Shown piece by piece: positions 33,132 through 45,574 of a stretch of DNA of 64,000 bases. This DNA is from Cricetomys ansorgei (lineage: Eukaryota > Chordata > Mammalia > Rodentia > Nesomyidae): contig JAMJFZ010000239.1 of the NCBI GenBank assembly GCA_026225945.1, positions 30,642,501-30,706,500 of the forward strand, given 5' to 3'. The position numbers and the translations under genes are program-made. A model generated the notes under the pieces. The model had not been told where the DNA came from. It saw nothing but the letters and a program-made list of their open reading frames with translations, and did no database searches. The stretch's first letter is position 1, and every line of letters starts with the position of its first letter.

Positions 33132-36058
33132 ATTGCTTTTCTTAAGAAAGAAAGATCTACAGGGCTTACTATAGGCTTTTATTATTCTGGAGATGCTTGA
33201 AATTATTATAATAACCATGTTTTGATCACCGAAGCTGATGTCCTTAAGCACGAATGCATAACTTTCTAACTCATTTCATAACAAGGAATTTGAATACGAA
33301 ACTGCTGCGGATGGCTGGGAATGTTTAGCTCCCACTGAATCATGAAAGGTCAAGATAAGGGTAAGGAGGAACACAGGCCTCAAAGGAGTATCTGCTAGTC
33401 TCCATTCCCAGACCCTTCCTGCTCCAGGTGGACCGGGTGATGGTCTTCCTTCCTGTACTCCCAGCTTCCCCTGCAACTGAGCCTCCTGCTGTTTAATCTT
33501 GACGTCAACCAGTTCTTTTCAATTGGCATCTCTTTGGAGAGATCCCCTAACTTACCTATCCAAATGAAAAAGGAAAAGAGAGGGGAAAAGAGGTGGGAAA
33601 AGAGAATCCAAGCTTCTTCAGGCCATGGGAAACCAAAAAACGTCAAGACTTCCTCTTCTCAAATGGCCTTTCTGTTCTTATCCCCTAGAAAACAGCCACG
33701 CCCTTCCTACTGGAGAAGCCCCCTTCTGATCTACAAAGGATACCCCTGGAAAGTTGCCAAAATCTCAACTGCTTAAAAATGCCTCGCTATGGTAGAGAAC
33801 CACCACTGGGTATCCTTGGCCCTCTTTAGCAGATAACCTGATTTCATAGTCTTTTAATCCAAGGCCCATGACTGTGTGATCTAATTCTAGCCAAGTCATT
33901 CAGGTCTTCTGGAAGTTGTTTTGTCTCTCTGATGAAAGATTCATTTGTATTCATTCTCTGTGCGTCGCCCTCTCCTGCTGCCATCTTGAAGATGGGTGTG
34001 ATGCCTTGTGGCAGTAATCTTGCCACCAAGTAGCCACAGTGGCAACAGGTGTTAAGACCAAAACCCAAGAAGACTAGGGAAGCTAGTTAGGAAAAGCCTG
34101 GATCTTTTCATACCAATGTTGAACTTCTCATGCTAAGTAAATAATGTGCCACTACGGTCTAACTCCCTTTTTCAAGATCTCAGCTGTTATGAAAATAGAA
34201 AGGAAAAACAAGGATTATCAGTCGTATTCATGCTTGTCATTTGCGCCCAACTGAAAACTAGTTTGCAACTGTTTGCAGCCTAATTCCTGTCTGTGCTTCA
34301 AAGAGCTATTCTTCTAAAACACAGAAGACCCTGAAGAGACACCACACCAATCTGACCCCTCCCTGAGTCCTCCTCTTACCGCCTAACTAGAAATAGCCCA
34401 CCCTCTGCTACAACCCCATAAGGCGCAGGGTTCACACTCTGTGCAGTCAATACAACTTTCCAAGTACTGATTTTTAGGCTGGCCTATCCTTCACAAATGT
34501 GTGAGGGTTGACCGTTTAATTTATTCATTGCAATAAATAACTTAGGAAACAGTCATCACTGTTCCGGGTTTTACTAATTAAAAAAAACAAGTCGGACAGC
34601 AGAGGGTGGCTCACATACAAAATGGCACCTGCACAGGCCGTAGTAAGTAGCACGGCTAGAATTTGAAACCAGATTCTATTTTTGAAGCCTATCTCATAGG
34701 GTTTGTGAGAACTCACTTCCCAGTTTAACAGCATTAGCAGCCGCTAAACCTCCAGGCAGAAACCATTGAACGGTGGTTTCCACACATTCTGCCTCTGGCA
34801 TCTCCCGTGGCCCCCTTTTTCCCATTTCCATTGCTCCCACCCCACTGTAGCTTGTTTGTTGGGGATCTCTGAAACACTCGAACTGGTGTCTTTGCCCGCT
34901 TCTACCCTTGCCCAGTCATGCTAGCACCAGACTTGTCAGAGCCCAAAGTTTAATCTTCCAACACCGAACCCTGAGCCAGCACTTACTCAAAGATGCTCAC
35001 TGGCTTCTTTGCTGCCCATGAAGCAAGAAGAAACTAGAAACTGAGCCCCCACATCTGACTCTAATACAAGGTGGTTGGTGCCTAAAGAATGGTCACCCTG
35101 CCATGGGGGTCAGTCCCCTGCTGAGTCTTGCCTTTTCAACTGGCCAGCACTTGGCCATGGGGACTCTGCCAGAGCAGCAACACAGAGCAGACCTTCCTTC
35201 ATCAGTCCGAGAGCTCACAGGAAACTTGAGAGCGGTCTGCTCGGCCACAAGCCAGCCTGGCAGCCTTCAGGACTATCAGTCAGCCTGCATCCTGTCCCTC
35301 ATACTCTCTGGGGTCCCTGAGACCCCTGAAAGAGGGTCCAAAACTGTTCCAGCTTTGTGTGGACACAGAACTCGGGCTGCTGTGCTTTATACTAAGATAA
35401 CACTCCCAGTGGAGAGACCCAGCTCCACAGGTAGTCATTTCCTATTCAGAAATTAGACTGAACATTAACTGTTCTCACATGATTCAAACTACAGGAAATA
35501 AATCCCATGGAATGATCACTCTTGGAAGCTGGCCTTCTAGTTCTGTACCTCCTCCATCCTTTTAGCTAGGATTTTTCCCCACCTTGAGATGCCCTATTTA
35601 AACCTGTCTCACTGTGTTCTGATTTAATGCATACATGAGTTTGTTTCGTCATAGTAACCATTTTGCCATACAGAAGGATTTCATATCATAGTGCGGCATC
35701 TCATAAATACAAATTTTTAGAAGACTATGAAAACTATCACATACATGAAAATTTTTTCATATTCATAAATGATATGTTTCCATCTATCAAAAGTAGGCCC
35801 AGATTCAAGGTCCTGAATTCCCCCCCAAGCACTGAGGAGGAAGAGGAAGGAAGTGGGCACAGATTTAAGAAGATTGAGACCACCAAAGCGTTTTCTTGGG
35901 CTCTGATTCTCCTTCCTCTCAACACAGCTCCTCAGTCCTCCTGACTCTCTTTCCCCGTATTCCTTTCTCCTCCCTCTTCTCCTCATCCAATGGACCACCA
36001 GAAAGGCATTTAGAACATAGAAGTATAGGGCAACCCCCACTGCATTGCAACTCCACAT

Positions 36059-36061
<3 letters not shown>

Positions 36062-36098
<37 letters not shown>
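36062..36098 (+). repeat. (CA)n microsatellite
   Basis: This is a pure CA run of about 18 units. The ORFs through it, 35896-36168 and 35717-36199, are not genes. Confidence 0.97.
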
Positions 36099-36101
<3 letters not shown>

Positions 36102-37004
36102 GCGCCAAACTCATAGCTCTGCCCCACCTGCCGTAGAGGAGCATGTCTCTTCCAAACAAGAATGCTAAAGTAAAGGATGGACAGAAGGTAAGGAACCAAA
36201 AGAAGCCTTAGATTCTATAAGAGAACATTAGTGGCCTCTTGGGTTTCCTTCAGCTCTCTGTATCCATTCATCCCTCTGATCACATAGCACCTAGGTGAAC
36301 CAAGCCACACAGATTCAGATTCAGTCCAGTGATAGAAACTATCAGCTATATCAGATAGAAATATTCAGCTATGTCCAGCTGGGTTCTGCATACTGCCTCC
36401 CGAGGCACCTGAGACATCTACTGTGGATAGATCTTGGGCCGGCACATGAGGAAAGGAGGGGTCAGAGGCAGAAGTAAGACAGGTTGACCCATGATGCAGT
36501 TCCAGCAAGAAAGTCAGTAGACTCCACAGGGAACTTGATCTCCTAGAGAGCCTTCAGGCTGAGCTCAAGCAGGGAGATATGTCAGGCTTGCAAACAGCCC
36601 TGGGTACGGTCAACCTAGGCATGGGCCTTGTCAGTCACCAGGGGTAGAAAGAGGTGCAGCCTTCGGTGAGGCTTGTCTCTCAGCAGCGGTCACCTCCGGA
36701 AGCTGATAGCACACTCCACAGGCAGGAAATAAGTCTCCTTGGGCATCTACAGTACCCACCAACCAGAAATTCCCTCTCTGATCATTCTCCTTAGTTAAAC
36801 TCACTTCTGGGGAGGGGAAGCACCACTTCCCTCACAGAAGTCCACCCCACCCCCAGCCTCGCTTACATCCTGTGGCCCTTCTGTTCTGAGGTCCAGCTTC
36901 TGATATGAGCCAAAGCCAACTGTATGCTTTCTAAAAGCAGAACACATATTGTTACTAACACTGCCTCCCACCCCTAGCTTGTCTCCAAGCATCAGTGTGG
37001 TGGG

Positions 37005-37115
37005 AAAGGAAGAAGATGAGCTCTGGACCTTGGAAGCCTTGCTTCCTGGGGTGACTTGGACATGCTGTTTAACCCCTCCAGTTCCAAATACATCAACTGC
37101 AAAATGGAGACACTG
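37005..37115 (+). repeat. MIR-like fragment
   Basis: GGACCTTGGAAGCCTTGCTT, GACTTGGACATGCTGTTTAA and CAACTGCAAAATGGAGACAC follow the conserved MIR core and the text typical of its 3' side. Confidence 0.6.
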
Positions 37116-37319
37116 TACACATGCCTCTTTGGTCTGCTTATTCAGAGACAGCCATCTTACCTATGCCAAGATGGCACTATGTCCAACAGCTCCTAACCAC
37201 ACTGTACTTAGTCCTCAGTATCCCATTAAATTCACGTTGCCATTACAGATGGTCACACAGCCGTGAGTGATGCAATAGCCCCTGAGACTTGACTACACCT
37301 GAGGCCAAAGTCTAGGATC

Positions 37320-37680
37320 TGTTTCTTCTCCACTTGTACAAAACCACTTTCCATCAGCAACCCCATAACAGGTCAGAACCCCATTGCCCTGCTGAGAGTT
37401 TCCTCATCTCTCAGAGTCAGCTGAAACAGGACCTTCTCAGCCATGGGCCCCTGACTGCCATTTAGAATTCATGCTTCCTCCTATACACAAAGATATCGAC
37501 TTCCACTTCATCTAAGATCCTGCATCGTCCTCCTTTGTACCATGTCTACTTTACATATCTCTTTCTGAATATTGTAAACTTCCCGAGAAAATGGATGGTC
37601 TGGCTCACCATTGCCCTCATGGTACTCATCATTAGGGATATTCTATATAAAGGTAAGTACACAAATGTGAATGGAACTTC
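37320..37680 (+). repeat. L2-like ancient LINE fragment
   Basis: GAATTCATGCTTCCTCCTAT, CCATGTCTACTTTACATATC and TTGTAAACTTCCCGAGAAAA resemble the 3' part of LINE-2. It is highly diverged and its borders are approximate. Confidence 0.45.
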
Positions 37681-38771
37681 TTCAAAGAAACAAACAAACA
37701 TAGTTCTCTAGTTTTAGAAAACTCTCTCTAAGCTCCAATTTTATCTCCTTAAGAGTCCTTGGGATTTGTTTGGCTAAAGTTCCTTCTTACCATGTTGATG
37801 GAAGGAGCTTTGTTTGAAAGAGCCACCTGGGCCACACATCCTGTTTGGGTTTGCCTCTTCATCATCCTAGCCACGTGACAGAGTGGCAAACCAGTCGCTG
37901 GACTGAGACTCACAGAAGAAGCTTGCCGGGTGGGGTGGTGGGGGTCAGTAGGTAAAACTAATAAGTCACGTTTCCCCAGCTTCAGCCTCCTCGAGGAACC
38001 AGGAATGGCCAATGTCTGCCCTGAGCCTTAAAGAAAGACAAGCTCTTTTCTTTGTCTTCTAGTCTGTCAACAACTTCTCCCTACGAGAAGCCAGGGAGAT
38101 CTGATGTGTGCTCTCCTTATAGATCCTGAACATCATGGCTGAGATGCCCTTTGGAAGCCCCAGCGGCTCACCTAAGAGTGATCAGTGGGGATGTAGCCAA
38201 TGAGCTGACTTCTCAGAACGAAGCTGCTTAGTTAGGAGAGTGAATTTGAGCTAGCTCGTCTCCTGAACAATGTGCTAAGTGCCATGGAAAACACAAAAGG
38301 AGACAAATACTCCTGATTCTGGCTCCTGACAGGAGAATGGGGCTTGTGCGCACAGCAAATGTTTAAAAGAAGCAAATATACACTGGCTGGCTCACCATCC
38401 AAGCGATCCCACCGAGCAAACAATGTGCTGGTGAGGGCCTCTTAGATGACACATGCAATCGCACTGCCTATAGCCACAAGCATCTCGAGCTCAGATCAAT
38501 GGATCGCATTCCCAGAGGACAGATGCTTAGTGCCAGGAGCCACAGCTGCCTTGAGGCAGAGCCACACTCGACAGTGTCTTGGATTTAGGCCAGTGCTGGC
38601 AGACAAAAGGAAGCATGCCAATTATCTGCATTTCCTAGTTTAGCAAGCAGTGTTTCCTCCTTCCAAGGCCTCTGCTGACCCCCTTGTAATATTTTCACCA
38701 GGGGAACCATCAGGAAAGCAAATTCTTTTGCATCCATCGAGAGCTAGAGAGTATTTCAGACCAGGTAGGAA

Positions 38772-38847
38772 CCCACACACAAGAGCATACACACACACAC
38801 AGGATACACACACACACACACACACACAGGATACACCCACACACACA
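38772..38847 (+). repeat. Interrupted (CA)n microsatellite
   Basis: Three CA runs are separated by two identical AGGATACAC interruptions (about 38810 and 38827), suggesting expansion by duplication of a composite unit. Confidence 0.95.
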
Positions 38848-39082
38848 GCAGACAACAGGAGCAAGCTGGGCAGGAATTTAGGATTCCTGTGTTCTTTCTC
38901 TGGCCAGCAATAGGTTGGTTCAATAAAAATTTATAAGCGGGGTTGAGGGGGGGGAAGATTGGAGGAAGGATGTAGGAAAACGGAGGGAGAGATGGAGGAA
39001 GGGAGGGAGATATAGGCATCTGATTCATGACTACATTATCAATACTACCAGAAAACATTTAAGTATTCAAGCAGAAAAGTTG

Positions 39083-39150
39083 GGGTACAGCTGCAGTACA
39101 CTTGCCTTGCATGCACAAGGCCCTGGGTTCAATCTCAAGAGTATAAAACA
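39083..39150 (+). repeat. ID-type SINE
   Basis: TGGGGTACAGCTGCAGTACA, CTTGCCTTGCATGCACAAGG and CCCTGGGTTCAATCTCAAGA are the tRNA-Ala-like ID head, followed by an A-rich tail. Confidence 0.75.
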
Positions 39151-39210
39151 AAATTAAAATGGGAGGACTTAGATTGAACTTTGAAGAAAGAGAATATTTA
39201 CCCTCTTTGA

Positions 39211-39575
39211 CGTCTCAGTGTTCTACTGCTGTGCAGAGATGCCATGACCATGGCAACTCTCATAAAGGAAAGCATTTAAATTGGGGCTTGCCCACAGTTT
39301 CAGCGGTTTACTCCATTATCATCATGGCGGAATGCAGGCAGACGTGGTGCTGGAGGAGGAGCTGAACGTTCTACATTGGATCTATAGGCATCAGGAAGAG
39401 AGACCTTTGAAACCCCAAAGCTCACCCCCACCCCCGCAGTGACACACTCCCTCCAACAAGGCCACACCTACTCCAAAGCCACACCTTCTAATCCCTCTCA
39501 AGTAATGCCACTCTCTCATGACCAAGCATCAGAAACCTGGGCCAATGGGGTCCATTGTTATTCAAACCACTACAA
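39211..39575 (+). mobile_element. Rodent LTR-like interspersed repeat
   Basis: GATGCCATGACCATGGCAAC, TCATAAAGGAAAGCATTTAA, GACACACTCCCTCCAACAAG, GCCACACCTACTCC and ATTCAAACCACTACA occur in the order typical of a very common rodent repeat that starts TCTTAGTTAGGG. The first bases are diverged here. Confidence 0.7.
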
Positions 39576-40164
39576 AGCCTTTCTGAACGTTGAGCCTGCT
39601 CAAAGGTAACTGAAAACATAGTAGAGGTTTACAAACCATATTTTAAGGCCCTAACTGAATGCATCACCTTCATGTACCATACAAGCCACACCCTATCTGG
39701 AGCATCCCCTTTCATAGTAAATCACCTTTCACATAAATTCTATTTTCCCAAATATCCTTTGTTTATGCTTGTTAGATTGCACCCCGGGGCTTTGTGTCCC
39801 AACTGTTCTGTTTCCACAACCTGTGGCCGAATCGATGCTGCCATAGCTTCTCGTCTATATGACAGCAAAGGCTCTCTGAACGAGGGCTACTCGGCCTCAT
39901 GAATTGCTACCATATAACTATCACAACTTTGCAGACCAGTATTGCTGAGGTTAGCAACTGCATTTCACACCCACAAGCATGCTGTGCTTCCTGTGGGCTA
40001 TGTGACTTTTCGTAGAGGGCCTGTCACCCGCCTGAAGTGTTATTTCTCTCTCTGCATCACCACAATAAACTTGCCCACCCAATAAACTTCACCTGCAGTC
40101 AGTTATTACCACTGCCCCGACATCCCCTTGGCCTCTTCAACCTGAACTAAGTACCCGCATTAGT

Positions 40165-40446
40165 TTATTTTTCTGTTGTTACGATAAAATGTCATGAGCA
40201 AAAGCAACAAGGAAAAAAAGGTAGATTTTGGCTTGTGGTTCCAAAGAGAGAGAAACAGGTAGGCATGGCAGCAGGAAGTGTAATGATCACATTTTCATTC
40301 ATACGCAGGAAGGAGAGAGAGAAAGAGAGAGAATGCAGGAAGTGAGGTGATACTAATAAACCTTCAAAGCCCCCAGCAACTATTTCTCCCAACAAGGCTT
40401 TACCTCCTAAAGGTCCCATAAGTTTCCCAGAAGGCACCACCAACTG
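40165..40446 (+). mobile_element. Diverged copy of the rodent LTR-like repeat
   Basis: TTTCTGTTGTTACGATAAAA, TTTTGGCTTGTGGTTCC, CAACAAGGCTTTACCTCCTA and AGGCACCACC match the order of the 39211 copy but with strong divergence. A short GA-rich tract is embedded at about 40313-40332. Confidence 0.5.
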
Positions 40447-40639
40447 AGGAGCCTGCGGTAACTGGTGAATTTCTTTGTAACTTTCTCACTCTTAACTCGC
40501 TGAAATAGAAAACCTTTATTCTCTTTCGTACTATCTGCTTGAGCCTATCGTAGAGCAGTTGCTCCGGAAGTACCCACTGAGTAGAATGACCTACAGAAAG
40601 AACATAACCTAAAACTAAAGCATACTGCTTCTATGCAAT

Positions 40640-41300
40640 TACAAGATCTTCCCACTCTATATCAATGTTTTTACCAATATCTTACCCCACCCTCACTCTA
40701 CCTACTAAAATAAAATCAAAATGAATAATAAATACCTAAATGTAAGGGCTGAGAATATAAAACTTTTCAAAGAACACAACAGTGATTAAATTTTCATCGT
40801 CTTAGGATTAGGCAATAATTTCCTAAATGTGATATCAAAAGAAAAAAAAATTCACTTCACCAAAATTTAAAAAATCATTGTACTTCCAGGAACACCAGTA
40901 AGAAAGAGAAGAGGTGAGCCACAGAGTGGATGAGAATGCTTGCAAAGTTTATCTAATAAGGGACACATAGCACGATATACAAGGAACATTTACAACCCAC
41001 TAATTGAAACTTGGAAACAGCGTGTTGTGGGCACAGTCTTCTATGGTAGGAAATGCCTGTAATCCCAGCACTTTAGAAGTAGAGTCAGGAGGGCTAGGAG
41101 TTCAAGGTCACCTGCAGCTATAAAATCAAGTTCCAGGCCAGCCTGAGCTACATGAGACCCTATCTCATAAACAAAATGATAAAATGGGGCAACGGATTTG
41201 AATATGCATCTCTCCAAAGAGAAATATACAAATGAGGGCATGAAAATATGGTCTGCCTAATTCATTATTGGGAAAACACAAATGAAATCATGTTGAAATA
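40640..41300 (+). mobile_element. Ancient sense L1 fragment interrupted by a B1
   Basis: The text around GGATTAGGCAATAATTTCC, GATATCAAAAGAAAAAA and GCAACGGATTTGAATATGCA followed by tctctccaaagag resembles old mammalian L1 sequence in sense orientation. A B1 SINE splits it at about 41035-41178. No coding frame survives. Confidence 0.55.
41035..41178 (+). repeat. B1 SINE
   Basis: AATGCCTGTAATCCCAGCAC, GGAGTTCAAGGTCACCTGCA and GGCCAGCCTGAGCTACATGA with a terminal CCCTATCTCATAAACAAAA define a sense B1-type element. Confidence 0.85.
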
Positions 41301-41311
41301 CTACTTCATGG

Positions 41312-41430
41312 ACCAGGCATGATAGTGAATATTAGTGAACCCAGTATGGTAAGCTGAGGCAGGAGCATCACAGACATTCAAGGTCAGCCTCGACTAGATA
41401 GTAAGACTGTCTCAAACCAATAAAGATGAG
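41312..41430 (+). repeat. B1-like SINE
   Basis: CCAGGCATGATAGTGAATAT, AAGCTGAGGCAGGAGCATCA and CAAGGTCAGCCTCGACTAGA followed by GACTGTCTCAAACC form a diverged B1. Confidence 0.7.
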
Positions 41431-41621
41431 GGAAGGGACATGCAGGTTTATAGACTAACTATATCAGAAGCAAACAAAAAAATCACTGGTAATTGATAAA
41501 ATTCAATGGTAATGGGTTTTTATGTTTTTTTTAGCTAGCACATAAAAGTGGTTTAGGTGTTCAGGGAAATAACTGAAAAGGCTGAGGACATAAGTGAATT
41601 CTCGATGCATAAAGTTGTATT

Positions 41622-41928
41622 GAGGAAATGGCTCACTGGGTCAGAGCTTCTGCTGCTCAAGCTCTAGGATCTCAGTTCAGATCCCACACATGGCATGAAA
41701 AGCTGGGCCACGCACGTGTGCGGCCACAACACTGTCAGCATGGAAACAGAAAGACTGCTCAGGTTTACTGGCCAGCTGTCTTAGTTGGGGGAAACACCAC
41801 AACAGTGAGCTCTGGGTTCAGGGAGATACCTTGTCTCAAGGAACAAGGTGGAGAAGGAGAACAGTGAACACCCTCAGGAGGGCTTTGCACAGAGGCACAC
41901 ATATCCATGTGTGCACACCATACACACA

Positions 41929-41960
<32 letters not shown>
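41622..41960 (+). repeat. B3-type SINE ending in (CA)(GA) microsatellite
   Basis: GAAATGGCTCACTGGGTCAG, GAGCTCTGGGTTCAGGGAGA, TACCTTGTCTCAAGG and a GCACACATATCCATGTG tail are B3 features. The tail runs into CA and then a GA run to 41960. Confidence 0.65.
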
Positions 41961-41963
<3 letters not shown>

Positions 41964-42048
41964 TTCTAGATGTGTTAAGTTGACTAAAATTTAGCATCAA
42001 TGGCCAATACTTATTCAGAATCACCCTTACATAAGAAATAAACCTTAA

Positions 42049-42239
42049 GCAGGGCAGAAGTGGTAAATGCCTTTAAACCCAGCACTCCGGAGGCAGAGTC
42101 AGGCAGATCTCTGTGAGTTCAAGGCCAGCCTGGTCTACAGAGTGAGTTCCAGGACAGCCAGAGTTACAACAGAGAAACCCTGTCTCGAAAAAAAAAAAAA
42201 AAAAAAAAAAACAGCAACAGCAAAAACAAAACAAAAAGT
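42049..42239 (+). repeat. B1 SINE with 13-bp target-site duplication
   Basis: A full B1 (GCAGGGCAGAAGTGG..., AAATGCCTTTAAACCCAGCA, AAGGCCAGCCTGGTCTACAG, AGAAACCCTGTCTCG) is followed by a long A-rich tail. AAATAAACCTTAA flanks it exactly at 42036-42048 and 42240-42252. This is the least diverged B1 in the window. Confidence 0.95.
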
Positions 42240-42374
42240 AAATAAACCTTAATTTTGGGAAAATTGAAATAACTGAATTAGAAGAATCACCTGGAGTTAT
42301 CAGAGAGTAGAGAAGGCAGTGGAGAGCAGTGTATGGATTCAAGCAAGGCACCTTCCTGCAAGAACAGACCTAAG

Positions 42375-42706
42375 GGGAAATGGATAGAGGGAGAGCATCC
42401 ATGCAAATTCTGAATACGCTGCCCTGAAATTCATATGCTCAGCTACCAATTAGATAGCATTAAGGGTTGATTAAGCGATGAGTGACCCCACCTGGAGAAT
42501 ATTAACAACCTCAGATGAAAGGGGTTACAGTTCTCAGATGATCACACTAAATAAAGGGCCATTTTAAACAGAAAACGAGCTTTCACAGCATCTTCCCTGA
42601 CTTCACCTGATTCCCCAACCCCTGGAACTATGAAAATTAAATTCCTGTTACTCATAAATTACTCTGCCTCTGGTGTCTTATGATAGCATCTTAAAAAGAT
42701 TAGACA
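42375..42706 (+). mobile_element. Possible ancient LTR (MaLR-like) remnant
   Basis: CTTCACCTGATTCCCCAACC, CATAAATTACTCTGCCTCTG, GTGTCTTATGATAGCATCTT and AAAAGATTAGACACA resemble the 3' end of mammalian MaLR-type LTRs. It is highly diverged. Confidence 0.35.
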
Positions 42707-42769
42707 CAAGAGATGTCAGGAAGGAAAAGGGTCGCAGTAACCAGGGTAAACAGCAGAAGGCACTCAACA

Positions 42770-43650
42770 ATTTGATGGATTACATATTCTTTAATGATTG
42801 TTTTGATTCAATAGCAAAAGCAAATAATTCAATTTAAGAAATGTGCAAAGGACTTGAATAGATGATTTCTGAAAAAAAAAAGATTGATATTTCAATGCTA
42901 ACTAAACACTTAAAAATCTTCAGTATGACCAGTCATTGGGGAAACAAAAATGGAATCCAAAATAAGATTCTTCTTCACATACATTAGGATGGCTATTCTC
43001 ATACAATCAGAAAATAACGGATGTTGATGAGGATGTGGGTAAACCAGGACCCTTGTGCTTTGTCGATGGCAATGCAAGACAGAGAGCAGCCACTGTGGGG
43101 AACACAGTACTGGTTCCTAAAAAGGTATAAACGGAAACCCTATGACTTAATTACACACACATACACACACACACTGAAAGCAGATATATATACAGAGAGC
43201 TCTCCACCAAAATTTATGGAAACATTGTCACACTACCCCCAAGTCCATCAACAGAATAATAGGTAAGGAGCAAATGCATCACATGGAATACCATTGAGCC
43301 ATAATGTTGAATAAAATGCTGATATACAAGATGTACTTTAAAGACACGGTAAGTGGAATAAGCCAAACACAGGACAAGCATTGTAAAATTGATGTTATTT
43401 ATATGAGGATCAAGAGTAATCAAATTCATAGATTCAGAACGGTGACAACCAGGAGCCGGAGGAAGTGGGGTGAGAGAGTTGGTGTTTAATCAGTGCTGTT
43501 TCTGTTTGGGTAGATAACATGCTCTGATGGGTACAGAACACCCCCCCCATCTGTTTTATGACACTGAACTGAATTCCCACAGATGCTTTAAATATCCAAT
43601 ACCATGTTGTGTGTATTTTACCACAATAACTAAAGTAGCTGGAGATGAAC
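42770..43650 (+). mobile_element. Ancient sense L1 3' fragment
   Basis: GAAATGTGCAAAGGACTTGA, CAGTCATTGGGGAAACAAAA, ACATTAGGATGGCTATTCTC and GATGTTGATGAGGATGTGGG are recognisable old L1 ORF2/3' text. A (CA)n lies at 43152-43174. The ORF 43021-43266 is a broken frame in this element. Confidence 0.75.
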
Positions 43651-43684
43651 GATAGTGATATGTACTTGCCTAAGTGCCTGGAGA

Positions 43685-43687
<3 letters not shown>

Positions 43688-43716
<29 letters not shown>
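43688..43716 (+). repeat. (GACA)n microsatellite
   Basis: About seven tandem GACA units. Confidence 0.95.
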
Positions 43717-43717
<1 letters not shown>

Positions 43718-44053
43718 AAACTGACTGAGTCTAACATCAGCTACCTTCCAGACATGATAGGTAAGGTGAACACAACCTCAGATAAAGATAAAGTAATAAA
43801 ATAAAATATTCTGCAAGACTGACCTCATCCACAGCTGCTAATGATTCAAGTGACTTGACAGGCTGGCTGGGGGAAGAGGGGGTGGTGCTATTATACCCCA
43901 ATAGGATGAGGTGAAGCTCAATAGTAAGGGTACAGGAGATGGGAAAGAGCCAAGAATTAAGTTTCTAGTCCTTCACCTCCCTGATGGACTGCTCCAGGAA
44001 ACAGACCTCTGAGGTGCATTATATAGAACCACTAACTAGAAAACTGGCTAGAC

Positions 44054-44279
44054 CAGTGGTTCTCAACCTATGGATGGCGACCCCTTTGGGGGTCAAGTGA
44101 CCTTTTCACAGGGGTTGGCAAAGACCATCCGCATATCAGATATTCACATTGCCACTCAGAACAGTAGCAAAATTACTGCGATGAAGTGGCAACTTCATCG
44201 TGATTTTATGGTTGGGGGTCAGCACAACACGAGGAACTGTACTGAAGGATCAAGACATCAGGAAGGTGGAGAACCACTG
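44054..44279 (+). mobile_element. URR1-type hAT (Charlie) non-autonomous DNA transposon
   Basis: The 226-bp element begins CAGTGGTTCTCAACC and ends GAGAACCACTG, giving terminal inverted repeats. The body has GACCCCTTTGGGGGTCAAGT, ACAGTAGCAAAATTACTGCG and TTTATGGTTGGGGGTCAGCA, typical of the rodent repeat URR1. It is flanked by a perfect 8-bp duplication GGCTAGAC at 44046-44053 and 44280-44287, the size expected for hAT transposases. It encodes no protein; ORF 44070-44285 is accidental. Confidence 0.95.
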
Positions 44280-45574
44280 GGCTAGACCAGTCTCCGTGGC
44301 ATCAGCTGGTTATCGGCAGGTGTGAGCTGCCACCCGCCTTGTGTTTGCATTTGATCCTTCCTTACCTGCAGGTGCCACACACACACTAGGCCTCCCAATG
44401 CACAGCAGTGCTCAAGCTTTTCTCCGGATCTTGTTTCCTAGGCTAAGGCGATGCGTTTGAGGATTTTTTTTTCCAATTATAAAAGAGAACTAGCTAATCT
44501 TTTAGAAGCCCAGTGAACAGAACAAAAGACAGGAATTGGACCCAAGCCAGTGAACTTGGAGCTATCCTAGTCTATATTTTTTTATTTCTACAGTTAACCA
44601 AAACTTTAAATATAACTCTATTTTTCTAACAGAACCCAGCATCTTTATTTTCCTTGTGATTCTAGAAAGATACAAAAGCACAAAGATTAAAGCAAAATGC
44701 ATAAAAGACTCTGAATTCTTAGTGATTGAAACTAAACGGGACAGAGTCCCAAATCAAAGACACAGGAGAATGTCTGCCTACGCTGTCCTCATCTGACTTG
44801 GTCTGGAATTGAGAGACAGTCAGAATCCTATCATCATGGAATCTGATCTCTCAGACTGCGGGCTCTACCTAAGACACTCCAAGGCCATGCAGTGGTTTCT
44901 ATCTTGACACCGATTCTAAAATTCATTGGCAGCCATGACAAAACCTGCAGCCATAGGGAGCTGGGTCTGGGCTGGATGACCCAAGTGAGAATCCTCATGA
45001 TGGCATTTCTCAGAAGTTAAAGGAACAGCCACAGTCCTTCTGCTTAACACAGCTTCAAAGTTATTCACTTCTGGGCCTACAGCAGGGAGCCAACCCTGCG
45101 AGAAAGTGTTATTGACCAAGCACATGCATAGTTCCTTACAGGGCTGGAGCATGGAAAGCTTTGACCTCCAGCTCCAAGGTTCCTGCCTCTGATTCTCTAT
45201 TTATAAAAAAAAAAAAAAGAAGAAGAAGCACCTCTCCATCCAAGCCAGGAACATCAGGAAGGATTTGTATCCAGAGACAGAGAGAAATTCATTGTTAAAA
45301 CTCTTACTATACCCACACCACAATGTCACCGTGCTCTTGTTCTCTCTGTCCCTTAGAGACCTTCCTTGCAAAGAGAGGACATGTCAGCAGCCTGTACACA
45401 TTCTCACAGCTGTGCCAGGGACCAGCTGTTGTGTCTGGGCCCTCATGAGCCATCCAAAATTCCAAGCATGGCTCCAACAGAAACACTGCAGGCCAGTCCC
45501 AGTGTGCTGACAGGTGCCTGTTCGAGACAGGAGGTCAAACTGCTGCCCTGACAACAAGTCACGAACTTGTACCC

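Noticed and set aside
35717..36199. Minus-strand 160-codon ORF
   Set aside because: It contains a translated (GT)n run and no recognisable domain.
43690..43716. GACA array considered as a CRISPR-like or satellite array
   Set aside because: It is a simple tetranucleotide microsatellite without spacers.
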